Origin: Dipodascopsis uninucleata var. uninucleata
Lineage: Eukaryota > Ascomycota > Lipomycetes > Lipomycetales > Lipomycetaceae
Assembly (NCBI GenBank): GCA_030568195.1
Contig: JAJLTO010000006.1
Coordinates: forward strand, 1-64,000
Direction: 5' to 3'
Length of the DNA: 64,000 nt
Shown here: in pieces, positions 1 through 11,750 of the stretch
Numbering within the stretch: position 1 is the first letter of the stretch
How the letters are laid out: every line of letters begins with the position of its first letter
Notes under the pieces: generated by a model
The model's database searches: none
Told to the model about the DNA's origin: nothing
What the model saw: only the letters and a program-made list of their open reading frames with translations
Program-made: the position numbers and the translations under genes

Positions 1-121
1 AGTAAAGGCTCATCCCAAAATTCGTCATGCCTACCGTTAGATCTAAAGCCATCGAAGAGGAAGATCGGTCTCTGTCCTATTTTGAAAACGAGCCGTGCGC
101 TGGAGTCAAAAGATTAAAACA
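1..121 (+). repeat. Diverged direct repeat, copy 1 (runs off the left edge)
   Basis: This segment reappears at 347-465 in the same orientation, roughly 80% identical by eye. It contains an ATG at 27 that opens a 50-codon frame ending at 179. The first 24 or so residues (starting MPTVRSKAIEEEDRSL) are shared with the other copy, then the two diverge. The conserved part is acidic and polar. I do not recognise a family, and because the copy begins at base 1 its true start lies outside the window. It could be part of a dispersed repeat, a duplicated gene fragment or a non-coding repeat with a chance frame. Confidence 0.6.
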
Positions 122-346
122 TATACAAACAACATCTGCCTCATATCCTATTCAACATTTGAGTTTAGTTTCATCTTAGCAACAACGTTTAATTTACCCT
201 AAGCGATCTATCTAGCTCGTAGCAACTTCTGTATCCAACTTCTGTATCATACAGCTGAATGTCCAACTTTGAGAGTTACCGAACATAATATTTGTCTCCT
301 CAAATTTATATTTCCAATAATATGACTAAAAAACAGTACAGTTAGT

Positions 347-465
347 AGTAAAGGCTCATTCCAAAGTTCATCATGTCTACTGTTAGATCTAATCCTATTG
401 AAGAGGATGATCGGTCTTTGTCCTATCTCGAAAATGAGTCATGCACTACGGCCGGAAAGAATTAA
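347..465 (+). repeat. Diverged direct repeat, copy 2
   Basis: This is the second copy of the segment at 1-121. An ATG at 373 opens a 30-codon frame ending with a stop at 463-465 and starting MSTVRSNPIEEDDRSL. Against copy 1, most differences are transitions, and most of those are C in copy 1 to T here or G to A. The frame is kept across the shared part, which suggests that the ancestral unit was coding, but no family is recognised. Confidence 0.6.
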
Positions 466-1317
466 ACACTTTCTATGAAGTAGCAAGAAAAGCCGAATAT
501 ACGATTAGTATATAATTAGTAAAAGGTCTAAATCCAGAATACATTGCGCGAATAATCAGATCAAAATTCCACAGAAGTAGAGGACATCTTATCATATCTA
601 TACAGTGAATTCTACGCTGCCATTCGCAGATTATTACGCAATGAGATATAGTAGCCTAGAATAAGTAGATTCAATTAATTGATACGGCATCCTAAAGTTT
701 ATTTTATTTCTAGAAGCATAGGCATGTGGTTACATTGACGATTTCGAATTTAACTTGATAATGGCGTAGCACATCAATAAATAAATTAGATGTTTATGGT
801 GGTGGTACTCATTTACTCGAGTTCCGGACCACAGTCTTGAGTTTTATTATATCGCTGTTAGATATATCCTGTATATCCTGATCATTTTAAATAAGAACGA
901 ATGTTTTTATAACTGAAAATTCACCCAATGTTGATCGCAGTGGTAGATCTATCCAATATAGCACTATCCAATATAGCACTTGCCCTTCTAGTTCCGGTTC
1001 TTTTCATAATATTTGCCTAGCAGCAAAATATAATTACGATTATCTAATTACAGAGTATCCCTAATATATAATATTCCATCCGAAGAAGGTATCAATTTCT
1101 AACCACGGCCAAACGAGAAGTTGATGACTCTGGAAAACTTCATTCATTATATTACAATCTTTATAATATTTTATTTGTTATTGAAAGCTTACACGATTCT
1201 AAGTGCAATAAAGAACTTCAATTTCGTCATCACCTATCACTGAAGTAAACAGTATTAGATAATACGACAAATCAATCAGTTACCCATAAATCAATATATG
1301 TAATTTTATATGTAATC
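466..1317. other. AT-rich spacer, no gene seen
   Basis: No convincing gene lies between the repeat pair and the 3' end of the GATA factor gene. A short open stretch near 510-610 reads LVKGLNPEYIARIIRSKF, which looks faintly like a helix-turn-helix segment. It has no start codon, is quickly closed and was not called. Confidence 0.5.
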
Positions 1318-2725
1318 CTAATACTTAATATCAGGAGTCTCTAATGTACCACCTGTATTCGCAGTTGGGACCTCTCTTGTTGTTGCACTAGAGTCTTGGT
1401 GCTTCTTAGCACTAATAACTAAACTATTTTGATTTGCTGCTGCATTTGCTGCCATCATTCCATGCTTTTTGATAAGTTTTGCATGATCTAAAAGGTAAAA
1501 AATTAATTTCCAAGAAAGATAAAATACTGGATACTGGAATGATATACTTACGTAGTCCACATGCGTTACATAATGTACGAGCTCCATCAGGTCCACGACG
1601 CCACTCAGGCGTTTCTGATATTCCACATTGATGGCACCTTCCAGAAGGCATTCCTCGAGAACGCTTTTTACTTGTCCCAGATTTAATAAAAGCATCTTCA
1701 TCTTCAATAGCTTTCTTTTTATCTTTCCCTAAAGATATTCCTGCACAGCTAGTCGACGGATTTCGTCCCCTCTCTTCAAGTTCCAGGCCATCTCGCCATT
1801 CTTGTAGAAACTTCACATTTTCCTTCGCTCTTCTTAAAACCTCTTCCATCAATGGAATAGGTGGTTGTGGTGAAGCTACATTCGAAGACTGGCGAGATGA
1901 AGATGATGTAAGTGGTGGTGAATACCTCGCAACAAAATAATATATGTGAGATGAATTCTCCTGTATCCTTTCGATACTCCTTCGATATTCAGTTGCAATC
2001 CTAGCTTGCTCTATAGCTTGAGAATGAGATATTTGTGAGCTTGAAGATTGAATACTTTTTGATAAATGCGAACTAAGCAAGTTATTGTTACTGTTTGGAG
2101 ATATTGAAGTAGTAGATGATGTAGGAAGTGGTATTACTCTAGTAGAACATAGCGCGTCTTCTGACTTAACATTTGATTCGAAAGATTGCTGTTGAAATCG
2201 TTGCCTTATATTGTATGATGACTGTGATTGAGTATTTGAAACTATAGGAGGAAGTACTGGGATATCTGAAGTAGTAGACCCGCCGTTCGGAGAGGGAACA
2301 TTAGTACTCGGTGAACTTAACGAAGAACCGGGTGACCATAGAGTTGTATTAGACGATAGATGTCCTGCAAGCGATGTCGCTGCCCCTATTGCTGTAGTGG
2401 GCGAAAGAGAAGAAGATCCATATTTTCTAATAGTTTGCCAAATAGCGGGATCAGATGGTCTTTTCTGCCAGTCAGAATTATCTCGCTGAGAAGAAGGCAC
2501 ATCACTTTGAAATTGAGTATCTGTTTGATTGCGTTGACTACCAATAGACGAATAGTCTGCGAGACTATTGTAAGCAATTGGCGCAAGTGCTATCGAATCA
2601 GAACTATGTTGAGATCGCGGATCTAAAGGCGCCAAAATTGGACGACTTTGATTTGTGGTAAAGTCTTTCGAGGAGTGGATAGAGACTAACGGTGAATTCT
2701 GCGTACCCTCCATAATGATTAGCAA
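1318..2725 (-). CDS. nsdD: GATA zinc-finger transcription factor, NsdD/SUB-1/LTF1 type
   Basis: This is a nuclear DNA-binding regulator. Exons on the minus strand are 2725-1552 and 1487-1318, with a 64-base intron that starts GTAAGT and interrupts the zinc-finger region. The product is 447 residues from the first ATG; a second ATG four codons in (2713) is an equally good start. The first 350 or so residues are Ser/Thr/Gln-rich and probably disordered. A basic patch (KKRSRG) precedes one class IV GATA finger, Cys-X2-Cys-X18-Cys-X2-Cys, at roughly residues 367-391, with ETPEWRRGPDGARTLCNACG as core. Splicing restores the usual continuation CGLHHAKLIKK. A single C-terminal finger after a long disordered region is the layout of the NsdD/SUB-1/LTF1 group, which controls sexual development and light responses. 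That assignment rests on family knowledge; the GATA call is certain. Confidence 0.85.
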
Positions 2726-4461
2726 ATATCGCTAGTGCGATCAGTTATATTTGACTATAACAGCATCAAATATTAAATCGAAAGCTATTGAGTTGATAAG
2801 TGACCAAAGATCTAAGCTGAGGGAAGACATAATGATATATTAGAAGTATTCTCAGATCTTATGATTGATATCACTTACATTATTTGAAAACAAACTCCAC
2901 CATTCAGAAAACTAACTAAATATATATATAAATATATATATATATAAATATATAACAAGCAATAAGCGTATACATATACATATACTTCTATATACCTATA
3001 TAATCAAAGATCTATAGAGAATAGGCTATCTATACAAGAATTTAGATTTGATAATCGATTGACGACTGAGTACTTGTTATAGAAAATTTCAGATTGCTTA
3101 ACCGTAAACTTCTCGATTAGTAGACTCAAAATAACTCTAATATTCTTCGCTGCTAGAAGTAATACTTCTGTCACTTAAAAGTACCCTAGTTGACAAATAG
3201 ATGTATTAAATGGCAGTGTATATGTTCGATCGCCAGGTTGTGCTCGAATACACAGGCTTTTTGAACGCTTTTAATCAACCGATTTTTTTGAAATTTAATC
3301 GCGAACTTTGACAATATTCAATATTCAGGTTTAGGTGTATAGAGGACTCAAAATCTCAAAGGCTAGGTGAAATCAATCAGTCAAAATCTACAAATGGATA
3401 GAGAACATACATAGTAGATGTGACTGAGCTCAACGAGTTTTTGCTCCATTTCAATCTCGGATATTGAAATCGTTTACAATGTTACAGTTTATATGGATTA
3501 TTTATATACTGGATTTAGAAGCAAATGATATTACAAGTGTTAACGTTTCGTAAGGATAACGTCAAGCTGCAGATCTGCGGTCTACACGTACCCTAAAAAT
3601 TCGAAGTGGTGAAGCTAAGATCACTACTAAGCGTTAACAAACTCCAGACCAATAAATGTATGTAAAAAGAATAGAAATATACTCAAGTGGTTCGTTTACA
3701 TGGGTACCATAATTAAAACTGTTAATGACCACTACACGGTAAAATCACAATTTCTGTTAAATGAGAAATTAGACGACTATTTCATTTCTATCATGATAAT
3801 AACAATTAGCCATACTCCGGAGCTTTTCAAAACAACCGACAGCCTTGTCGTAACAACATAATCTTGATCTTGACATAAGCCGATTTATTTATGGATGCTC
3901 TGCTAGACATGATATAAATCATGTCATCCACCTCTGTATAAGAACTAATGTGGAGTATGGTTTCAGTTTTAATATCTTGCATGTTTGATGGAGTTCTACA
4001 GTATTAAAAATGGATTTTTTATGTAGCAAGCATTTAAATAAATATTATGCGACATTTTTAATCAGTCTTTGAAAATGAGAGAGACATCACGAGAATTATT
4101 TCGCATTCTACTTTGACTTTATCAGACGTATTTTTTACTTTTCCTCCAATTTCTATGGATTTCGTGAATAACAGATCCGAGAGTTTATAATACAACAACT
4201 AACACTATTTTTCTAAGCTCATGCTAAATGTCACTGTAACCAAAGACATTAATAGTACACACCTAATATAGGTGTCCTTAGATTTAAATCATAATATAAG
4301 ACGTTACAAGTGAACGCAGCGTGCTAATCGAAGTTCATGCACACGAGATCTTGAAACCTGAACATGCCGCATTACTTCTTTACTATCATTATGCCTGGTA
4401 TATTGTTAATATATAAAAGTTTACTTACTTTAATATATCTAATACTGGCACTTTCGTCAGT
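2726..4461. other. Spacer upstream of the GATA factor
   Basis: About 1.7 kb with no gene seen. It should hold the promoter of the GATA factor (right of 2725) and the 3' flank of the sulfoxide reductase. A TA-dinucleotide-rich stretch lies at about 2914-2957. Confidence 0.6.
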
Positions 4462-5139
4462 TCAAAATCTCCATCGACAATATTTCATAATGAGAGCTGC
4501 TATGCTTTCTAAAAATGAGACGTCTTCACTAGTGAAGCCGTTTAGCCTCAGAGAGTCTATATCTAACACTCCTTGTACAACGCCCTTGACAGATACATCA
4601 GTATAGCTCGCTTCTTTTGACAGGCCATATGCAAAAAATGTCACTTACATCATCATCTATCAGAGGTACCACAACTTCGCTAAGAGTCTCTCCATCGCAA
4701 GCTATATGACCTTCCCATTTATTCACATCGAGCACAACCTTGATTTTCTTGTCTTTCATAGCAGTGCCGCATACACCTCTACCAATTCGGATATCCTGAC
4801 AGGCGACTTTACCCATAAATGGACCAAGTAAAAGCCTGTCAAATGGCTCATTTGGGTCTGCTACATAGAATCCACACCAGTTGACTCTCATTTCGAGAGC
4901 TTTAAATGCATGCCATAAAAGTGATGCGCAATTTGCAAGATTTGTTGGCCAAAAAGTTTGTGAGCTCATTAGACTCTCAGCATTGATCAGCGCCAGCGCA
5001 TATACATCAGATTTTGAAGTCGATGAAAACGAAACAGCATCAGAATGGTGCCCGAATGAAGTATGAGAAATGTTCTATCATTTTATATTTAGTACTCGTT
5101 TGAGCAATATTATTTTTATTGGGAGCAACTTACATCCAT
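4462..5139 (-). CDS. Free methionine-R-sulfoxide reductase (GAF domain)
   Basis: It reduces free methionine-R-sulfoxide to methionine and protects against oxidative stress in the cytosol. The proposed exons on the minus strand are 5139-5134, 5074-4649 and 4584-4462, giving 184 residues, the usual size for the family (yeast YKL069W). Cysteines fall at residues 94, 104 and 128. Their spacing of 10 and 24 matches the catalytic cysteines of the yeast enzyme (91, 101, 125). The conserved NWCGFYV, GPFMGK and VLDIDS stretches of the GAF fold are present. The first coding exon is only ATG-GAT; this start is inferred from a good GTAAGT donor and an in-frame fit, so the first dozen residues are less sure than the rest. 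The third exon begins at GGC (4584), the only acceptor that restores the family pattern. Confidence 0.85.
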
Positions 5140-5559
5140 TTCAACAGAAAGAAGCTTCTCCTGCAGATTTACCAAAGACTGAGAAATTAGGACTATAAAT
5201 AAGTAGCCGCACGTGAGAAAGAGAGAGAGAAACGAATAACCCATGATTAGATTTTTTTACATCAAAATCGAGCTGCAATTATAGTCCAGCACATAATAAT
5301 AATAATATTTTTTTACAGTGTTTCAAGAGAGACTAGTAACTAAATACAGAAGCAAGAAAATTTAGCTACTGAAACTACCGATTAAAATTGGATACTAAGC
5401 TAGCCATATCCCACCGACCCGAAAACCATTAAATATACAAACACAAAAGCACAAATAATAATCGTATATTACAAGCACTAAATTCTATTTAATAGAAATA
5501 TCTAAAATTCAGAAAAACACCATATTGCCTTTAATAACGCTGAGTCACGCAGTACGCAT
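5140..5559. other. Spacer, no gene seen
   Basis: This spacer lies between the sulfoxide reductase start and the 3' end of the next minus-strand gene. It includes a GA-rich run at about 5216-5234 that may belong to a leader or promoter. Nothing else was recognised. Confidence 0.5.
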
Positions 5560-6210
5560 TTAAAATCGTATATCAGATATATCAGACATCAATATCTCCA
5601 TCTCCGCCCTCTTTGCAGCTTCAGCCAAAATATCATATTGACTACCAAATGCACTATCAAAGCTCGATGTTATCAAGGGAGAATTTGTTGATGACACAGA
5701 AAATGATTCACTATGCCATGATATTTGATCATTACGTCGTATTGGGGTTGCTTGCTGATTCATAGTCCAAATGAATTCTTCTTTTTCGGTTACTGGCGAA
5801 GGTAAAGGCTGACGATTGCTACATCGCAAATTATGCTCCAAGCAATTTTCAAGAATCTGAATTTCCATTAAATCATCAGGATAAACAAGGTCTCTAGCAT
5901 GTAACGAAGAACTTGAGGGAGACGATATTGGTGTCGATATGCATGTTCTCTCGCATACTGTCCGTAAAGATTCATCTCCCGCACCACAACTTATACAATT
6001 AACTCCAACAGATATGTCTGCAGAATTCTCAAAATGAGATTTACGTTTGCATGACAAATCTGTACACAGATTCTCACTAGAGTGAAGCGAAGGAAACAGT
6101 CTGGGAGTACTCTCCCCCGACAACGGAATGTGCGAGGATAGAAAAGGTTCATGTCGAAGAGTCGAAGACATTAAGTCCAGTTGACCTCTATTCATCTCCT
6201 GTATATTCAT
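5560..6210 (-). CDS. Unknown serine-rich protein, 216 aa
   Basis: This is a single open frame of 216 residues; no family is recognised. The N-terminal half is rich in Ser and Pro (for example ISSPSSSSLHARD) and includes a cysteine-containing stretch near residues 72-89. The C-terminal third has a leucine- and glutamate-bearing segment (MEIQILENCLEHNL) and ends in a predicted helix rich in Ala and Glu (AEAAKRAEMEILMSD). There is no signal peptide or membrane segment. Length and sustained non-repetitive composition argue for a real gene, but without an intron or a known domain this is moderate evidence. It may be a lineage-specific regulatory protein. A second in-frame ATG lies five codons downstream. 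Confidence 0.6.
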   Translation of the reverse strand: MNIQEMNRGQLDLMSSTLRHEPFLSSHIPLSGESTPRLFPSLHSSENLCTDLSCKRKSHFENSADISVGVNCISCGAGDESLRTVCERTCISTPISSPSSSSLHARDLVYPDDLMEIQILENCLEHNLRCSNRQPLPSPVTEKEEFIWTMNQQATPIRRNDQISWHSESFSVSSTNSPLITSSFDSAFGSQYDILAEAAKRAEMEILMSDISDIRF

Positions 6211-7326
6211 TTCCGCCCGTAAATAGCCTATACTATAATTTTTCGTATCTTAAATATATGCAGCACTTCAATAAATTCAAGTAAAGGAACTATAATAGTA
6301 CACTTGAACTTGTGTGATTAAATTCTAATAAGCAACCCGAGAAGTAATCGAAGAAGATATGTGAATCTGCGGACGATTATTTTTTCGTATCTCTAACCTT
6401 TCCGCCTACTAAAATTGTTTAATGGACGCTATAGCTCGCTATAAGCATTAATAAAAGACCACTATTCTGATCAAAGATATTTGATTGCGAGAGATTTTTA
6501 GTAATTCCTTTACCCCGCTGTTCCGTAATCCCCACGATATCACACTAGTTCGATCAATGAGACTATAACTCCAGTACTTAAAATACTATGTGAGAAATCA
6601 GAAAATTTTCAAAGATTTTATAAAATCGGCTTTACTTTGCTTAAGTATTGCCTAAGAAATATTTAAATGGATAATATAAGAAGATAAGTGCAGTCCATGA
6701 CTTAAAACCACTCATTCTATGGAGACACGGATGAGTGTGGAGCTAGCAGATCGCGTTAGCGCTGAAAAGAGCCAATGGCCTACACAAATTTATCCGAAAA
6801 TATGCCGATAACTAGGCATAGAAGTTTACCCTTGACAAATAGTAGGGTCTGGGGAAATCTCGAATATACGTGTTCAAGTTCTGGACATATATTAGAATGG
6901 GGTATGTGCCGATAGAATTTAATATATTAAGAGTGCTTAACAGATATTGCCCATATACGCGAATTGACACGAAAATTAAGACTGCCCATCTTTGCATATT
7001 TTGATATCTAAATGCTCTCTTACTAGTATGCATCAGCATATTTGTTCAAGGATTTTTTTGAAAATTTCAAAAATTCCAAAACTCAAATCCAAAAGTTGGA
7101 AATGAGCGAACTAATGCTTCAAACTGCTTTAGAATACCAAAAATGAATAACAAAAATATCGTCTAGTACAAAACATGTTTAAATATCGTAGATAAATATA
7201 TAAATCACAGAAATATATGATAGTATCGACAGGAGCGATCATATTAATTTGCGAAATTCAAGTAATGTGTCTATTTGAGATAGCATTTCTTTTAGCTGAA
7301 TAACATAACAAGTTTTGGTGCTTTCC
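6211..7326. other. Spacer, no gene seen
   Basis: About 1.1 kb between the unknown serine-rich gene and the 3' end of the G-alpha gene. A 75-codon open stretch at 6812-7039 on the minus strand has no recognisable content and was not called. Confidence 0.5.
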
Positions 7327-8445
7327 TTATATCAAACCACTGTCGCGAAGATTTTCTTGTATGATAATATCATTTACAGCTAGCATAACAAACTTAACCT
7401 GATTTGTGTCAGTAGCACATGTGAAATGAGTATATACTTGTTTTGTATCCGATTTGTTCAAATTAACAAAAAGATTAAGTATATATTCCTTTGCACTCTT
7501 TTCGTCGTCGCCTTCTATTTCAATGGCTAATTAGTAACAGAATGTCAATTAATAAGAAGAATAAAACTTACTATCATAATCAGGGAAATATAGTCTCAAC
7601 GGCGATGTTTTAATTTTTTCATCAAATATATCGATCTTATTCAAAAATAATATGATAGATGTCTTAAAGAACCAGCGAGAATTGCAAATTGACTCAAATA
7701 GTGTCAACGCTTCCGTCATGCGATTCACAGTCTCGTCTTCAAATAGCATCTGATCATATTCCGATATAGCAGCAAGAAAAAGTACAGTGGTTACGTTTTC
7801 GAAGCAATGAATCCATTTCTTTCTCTCAGAGCGCTGCCCTCCAACGTCAAACATTCTATATGTGAGTGATCCCATAACAAACGTAGTCTCAGTAATGCCC
7901 GTAGTCTTGACCCTTGATCGAAGTACATCTTGATCGTTTGGTACATAGAAAGGATCAACGATGCGCTCTATGGAATCAAAGTAGTATTGCGCAGAATCAT
8001 TAAGTTGATATTCTCTAGATCTTCTAAACGTTTCTTGAACTCCTTCATCCTTCCATAGAATGGCGATAGCAAGCCCAACCGCTTGTGGTAGGGATTCGGT
8101 CTCGATTTGATTCGGTAGATTGTATATCAAATTCGCATATTGCATGTTCGACCGATTACCAAGGTCTACACCAAGACTATCCATTGCCTCAATTATGACC
8201 TTCATAGATTGAACAGTATTCGAAAATATGATATCTCTGAATGACAGGCGTTCATCTCTTGAATATCCGCCCTCATGAATAAGCTTCATTTGCTTGATAA
8301 TGGTTGACTTTCCAGATTCACCTGCTCCCAGTAAAAGCATTTTAATTTCATTTCTCTGATTCATCCTGTCTCTCTTTAGCTGATTCTCTATTTCATCGTT
8401 CCGGGCTTTACCCTCTACATCTTCCGTACTCATGCCACAGCCCAT
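7327..8445 (-). CDS. Heterotrimeric G protein alpha subunit, fungal group I
   Basis: A membrane-associated GTPase that couples receptors to cAMP and MAPK signalling (FadA/GNA-1/MagB/BCG1 group). Exons are 8445-7572 and 7526-7327, giving 357 residues (the group is usually 353). The N-terminus MGCGMS carries the myristoylated Gly2 and palmitoylated Cys3. Nucleotide-binding motifs are all present: GAGESGKST, switch I around [10 protein letters not shown], switch [18 protein letters not shown] and TCATDT. The helical domain (about residues 85-130) is clearly less conserved than usual. The C-terminus reads ENLRDSGLI, so the cysteine normally found four residues from the end is a serine. Only one intron (45 bases, near the 3' end) remains. 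It could be the main group I gene or a diverged paralog. Confidence 0.93.
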
Positions 8446-9111
8446 GGCGCTGTTTAGGAATCAAGCAGTGATATAATAATCGCTATGCTGTTGTGTCAAA
8501 ATATCAAATGCAACAGTAGAAAAGCCAATAAAATCTAACAATTCCAGATATATTATCAAAGGGAACAGAAATTTATCAGAAAAGAAAAGAGGAAGTCGTC
8601 AACGAGGACAATCGAGCTCACTTTGCAGATTGCGAATCCTAAAGCATTTTCAGATATTTGAGAACAAAGCCCTGTTGCATATAAAGAGTTTATATTTATT
8701 TGAGGCAGCTAATAATATTCTTGGTCACACACAAATTCCCAGTTATTATAGAATTTGTATGAGGATACTCGGTGATCAGATCACCAAAATAAGACAATCA
8801 AAAGCTGCTTAAGCCTCATGTCCCACTCTCCATCGCTACAGGCTGCGTGAAACTTTATCAACTTCTGCGCGCAATTTGGAGCCGCATAACCACAACTTAC
8901 GGAGCTTAAACTACAAAATGGACATCAGACACGGGAGATTTTATTCGGTGAAAACCACTAATTAGAATAATCAAGCACAAAAAGATTTACAAGACTTAAA
9001 ATTTAATCAAAATCTTACGACTTCATTGTTTATCACAATTAAAAACTAAAAAATCATTTAATCCGGATAGTAAAATATAGAAACTGGATAAAGCTGTTTA
9101 AACTAGTAAAT
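8446..9111. other. Spacer, G-alpha leader and promoter
   Basis: About 670 bases. It holds the presumed promoter and leader of the G-alpha gene and the 3' flank of transketolase. No gene is supported here; the 60-codon open stretch at 8630-8812 has no recognisable content. Confidence 0.5.
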
Positions 9112-11750
9112 TTAGAAAGCAGACCGAAGAGGAGAGAGTGGCGATAATCCCTTGTATGCCTCAATAGTCTTCAAAGCACGCTCAGCAATACCATCTGGAG
9201 TGAAACCAAACTTAGCATAGATCTTCGGAGCAGGGCCAGATGCTCCAAAGGTGTTAATACCAAATTGCTCATGAGAATACTTCTGCCATCCAAGGGTTGT
9301 CATGACCTCGACAGACATAATTGGCTTTCCGTCTGGGAAAACTGAGAAACGATACTCCTCGCCTATAAAACATCGAATTAATATTGGTTAAAACTACATT
9401 GCCAAATATAAGTTACTTACTCTGCTTGTCGAATGTGAGCCAACATGGCAAAGATACGATACGCACCCGGTAGCCCTTCTCATTAAGAACCTTGACTGCA
9501 TCGACACAAATTCCAACTTCCGAACCAGTCGAAACAATTGTAAGATCGAAATCTTCAGCATCCTTCAAGACATATCCACCTTTAGAGGCCTTTTCAATTG
9601 TAGAACCTTCAAGCTGTGGAAGGTTCTGTCGAGAAAGAGCGAGAATAGAGGGAGTGTGCTTGGAACTCAAAGCAACATAATAAGCAGCAGAAGTCTCATT
9701 ACCATCTGCAGGACGCCAAACCATAAGATTGGGAACAGCGCGGAAGTGAGCAAGAGTCTCAATAGGCTGGTGAGTAGGACCATCTTCACCCAGACCAATA
9801 GAATCATGAGTAGCAACCCAGATAACACGAACATGAGAGAGAGCAGAGAGCCTGACTGCTCCAGCAGCATAGGAAACGAAGTTCAAAAAGGTGGCACCAA
9901 ATGGAATGATGGTACCATAGGCAGCAAGACCATTCATGATAGCACCCATTCCATGCTCACGAACACCATATCGAATGTATCGACCACTGTAATTACCGAA
10001 TTTTGACCCATCAGGCTGAAAGTCAACAGCAGTCTTCCATCTGCTGAAGTTGGATCCAGTAAGATCAGCAGAACCTCCCATCAATGCAGGAATGACATCA
10101 CAAACATCGTTCAAAACAGTCTCTGACAGCTTACGTGAGGCAATAGCAGGGTCTGAAGTAGTGTAAACTGGAAGTGACTTCTCCCAGCCAGCAGGAAGTT
10201 CACCGGCAAGTCTACCCTTCAAATCTGCAGCGAGCTCTGGGAACGCAGTTTGATAATTAGCGAAAAGTTGATTCCAAGCTTCTTCAGCAGCAGCACCCTT
10301 AGCAGCAGACTGTGCACAAATATCATAAACAGATTGAGGTACTACAAAAGACTCATTAGGATCGAATCCGAAAAGCTCCTTTACATGAGCAGCATCATCC
10401 TTCTTCAAAGGACTTCCATGGACACTATGAGTACCCTGAAGCTTAGAGCCAAACCCAATAGTAGTGGTGACCTTAATAATAGTTGGCTTATCAGTAACCT
10501 TCTTAGCTTCTTCAATAGCAGAGGCGATACCGGTAAGATCATCATCACCATCCTTAACATGGAGAGTATGCCATCCATAGCTCTCATATCTCATCATGAC
10601 ATCTTCAGTCAAAGTCTGATCAGTATCACCATCTATGGAAATGTGATTATCATCATAGAAAGCAATGAGCTTTCCAAGCTTTAAATGACCGGCAAGAGAG
10701 CAGGCTTCAGAGGAAACACCTTCCATTATACAACCATCACCCAAAATACAATAGGTGTAATTATCAAAGAGCTTAAAACCTGGCTTATTGAAACGAGCAG
10801 CCATATGAGCTTCAGCCATGGCAAGACCCACAGCATTACAGATACCCTGTCCAAGAGGACCAGTGGTAACCTCAATACCTGGGGTATCAGTAGCCTCCGG
10901 GTGTCCAGGAGTCTTCGAACCTAGCTGACGAAAATTCTTGAGATCGTCAAGCGACAAATCATAGCCATAAAGATGGAGGAGCGCATAAATAAGCATGCAA
11001 GCATGGCCATTACTAAAATACAATTCTGTTAAACGAAATACATTATCGAGAGAAACGAGTTTAATTGTATTTGGAATCATTTACCTTAAAACAAATCGGT
11101 CACGATTAATAAAATCAGGGTTCTTTGGATTGAAGGTCATGAACTTGTTGAAAAGAACATGGGAAACAGGAGCCAAACCCATAGGAGCTACAGAAAATTC
11201 GAAATGAATAATAAATAACAAATAGATCCAAAAAAAGATTCACTCACCACCGGGATGACCCGAGTTAGCCTTGATAGTAGCATCAACCTATTCATACAGC
11301 TATTGTCAGAAAAGCTCTCCTCTAGCATAAATGAAACTCATAAAAATATTGTGACGTTGAACACTCAGGTCACATTTACACAACTACACAACTTGTTTCA
11401 AACAAGTTATGCAATTCAAGGCCACAAATATACCGCTTTATCCATAACCATTCAAAGCTCGCTAAAGCTTACTTATCATCACTTATATCAATTGAATGAT
11501 CAATTGATATCTCCAAAATAACGGAAGATAAAATAACATCTTGCGATGTTTAGAATGTCATGGTTACGATATAATTTGATGAAATATTGCTATAGACTGC
11601 GTTGCAGAAGAACAGCCCCATTCAACAATGCCCAAAATCAGGAACTTTCAGCATCTCATAGCAATCTCATTCTCCATAATATGTAAAATTTCTTACCGCA
11701 AGTAAACGGATGGTGTTAATAGCAAGTTTATCAACTTCAGTGAACGTCAT
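9112..11750 (-). CDS. TKL1: Transketolase
   Basis: A thiamine-diphosphate enzyme of the non-oxidative pentose phosphate pathway that moves two-carbon units between sugar phosphates in the cytosol. Five exons: 11750-11697, 11287-11248, 11187-11085, 11012-9421 and 9362-9112, giving 679 residues, a normal length. The start [18 protein letters not shown] fits the family. The substrate motif GHPGAPMG forms across the second intron. The cofactor motif GDGCIMEG with a downstream asparagine (DDNHISIDG) is intact, as are the pyrimidine-domain [12 protein letters not shown] and [16 protein letters not shown]. The first intron is long for this window (409 bases) and carries two perfect inverted repeats; the others are 58-72 bases. 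Codon choice seems more biased than in neighbours, as expected for a highly expressed enzyme. Confidence 0.97.

Noticed and set aside
9656-10006. Plus-strand open frames opposite transketolase and topoisomerase II
   Set aside because: They mirror the coding strand of large conserved genes and have no protein-like features of their own.
11371-11483. Second C/D snoRNA in the transketolase intron (GTGATGA and CTGA on the minus strand)
   Set aside because: The boxes are about 118 bases apart, there is no terminal stem, and no recognisable rRNA complement precedes either box.
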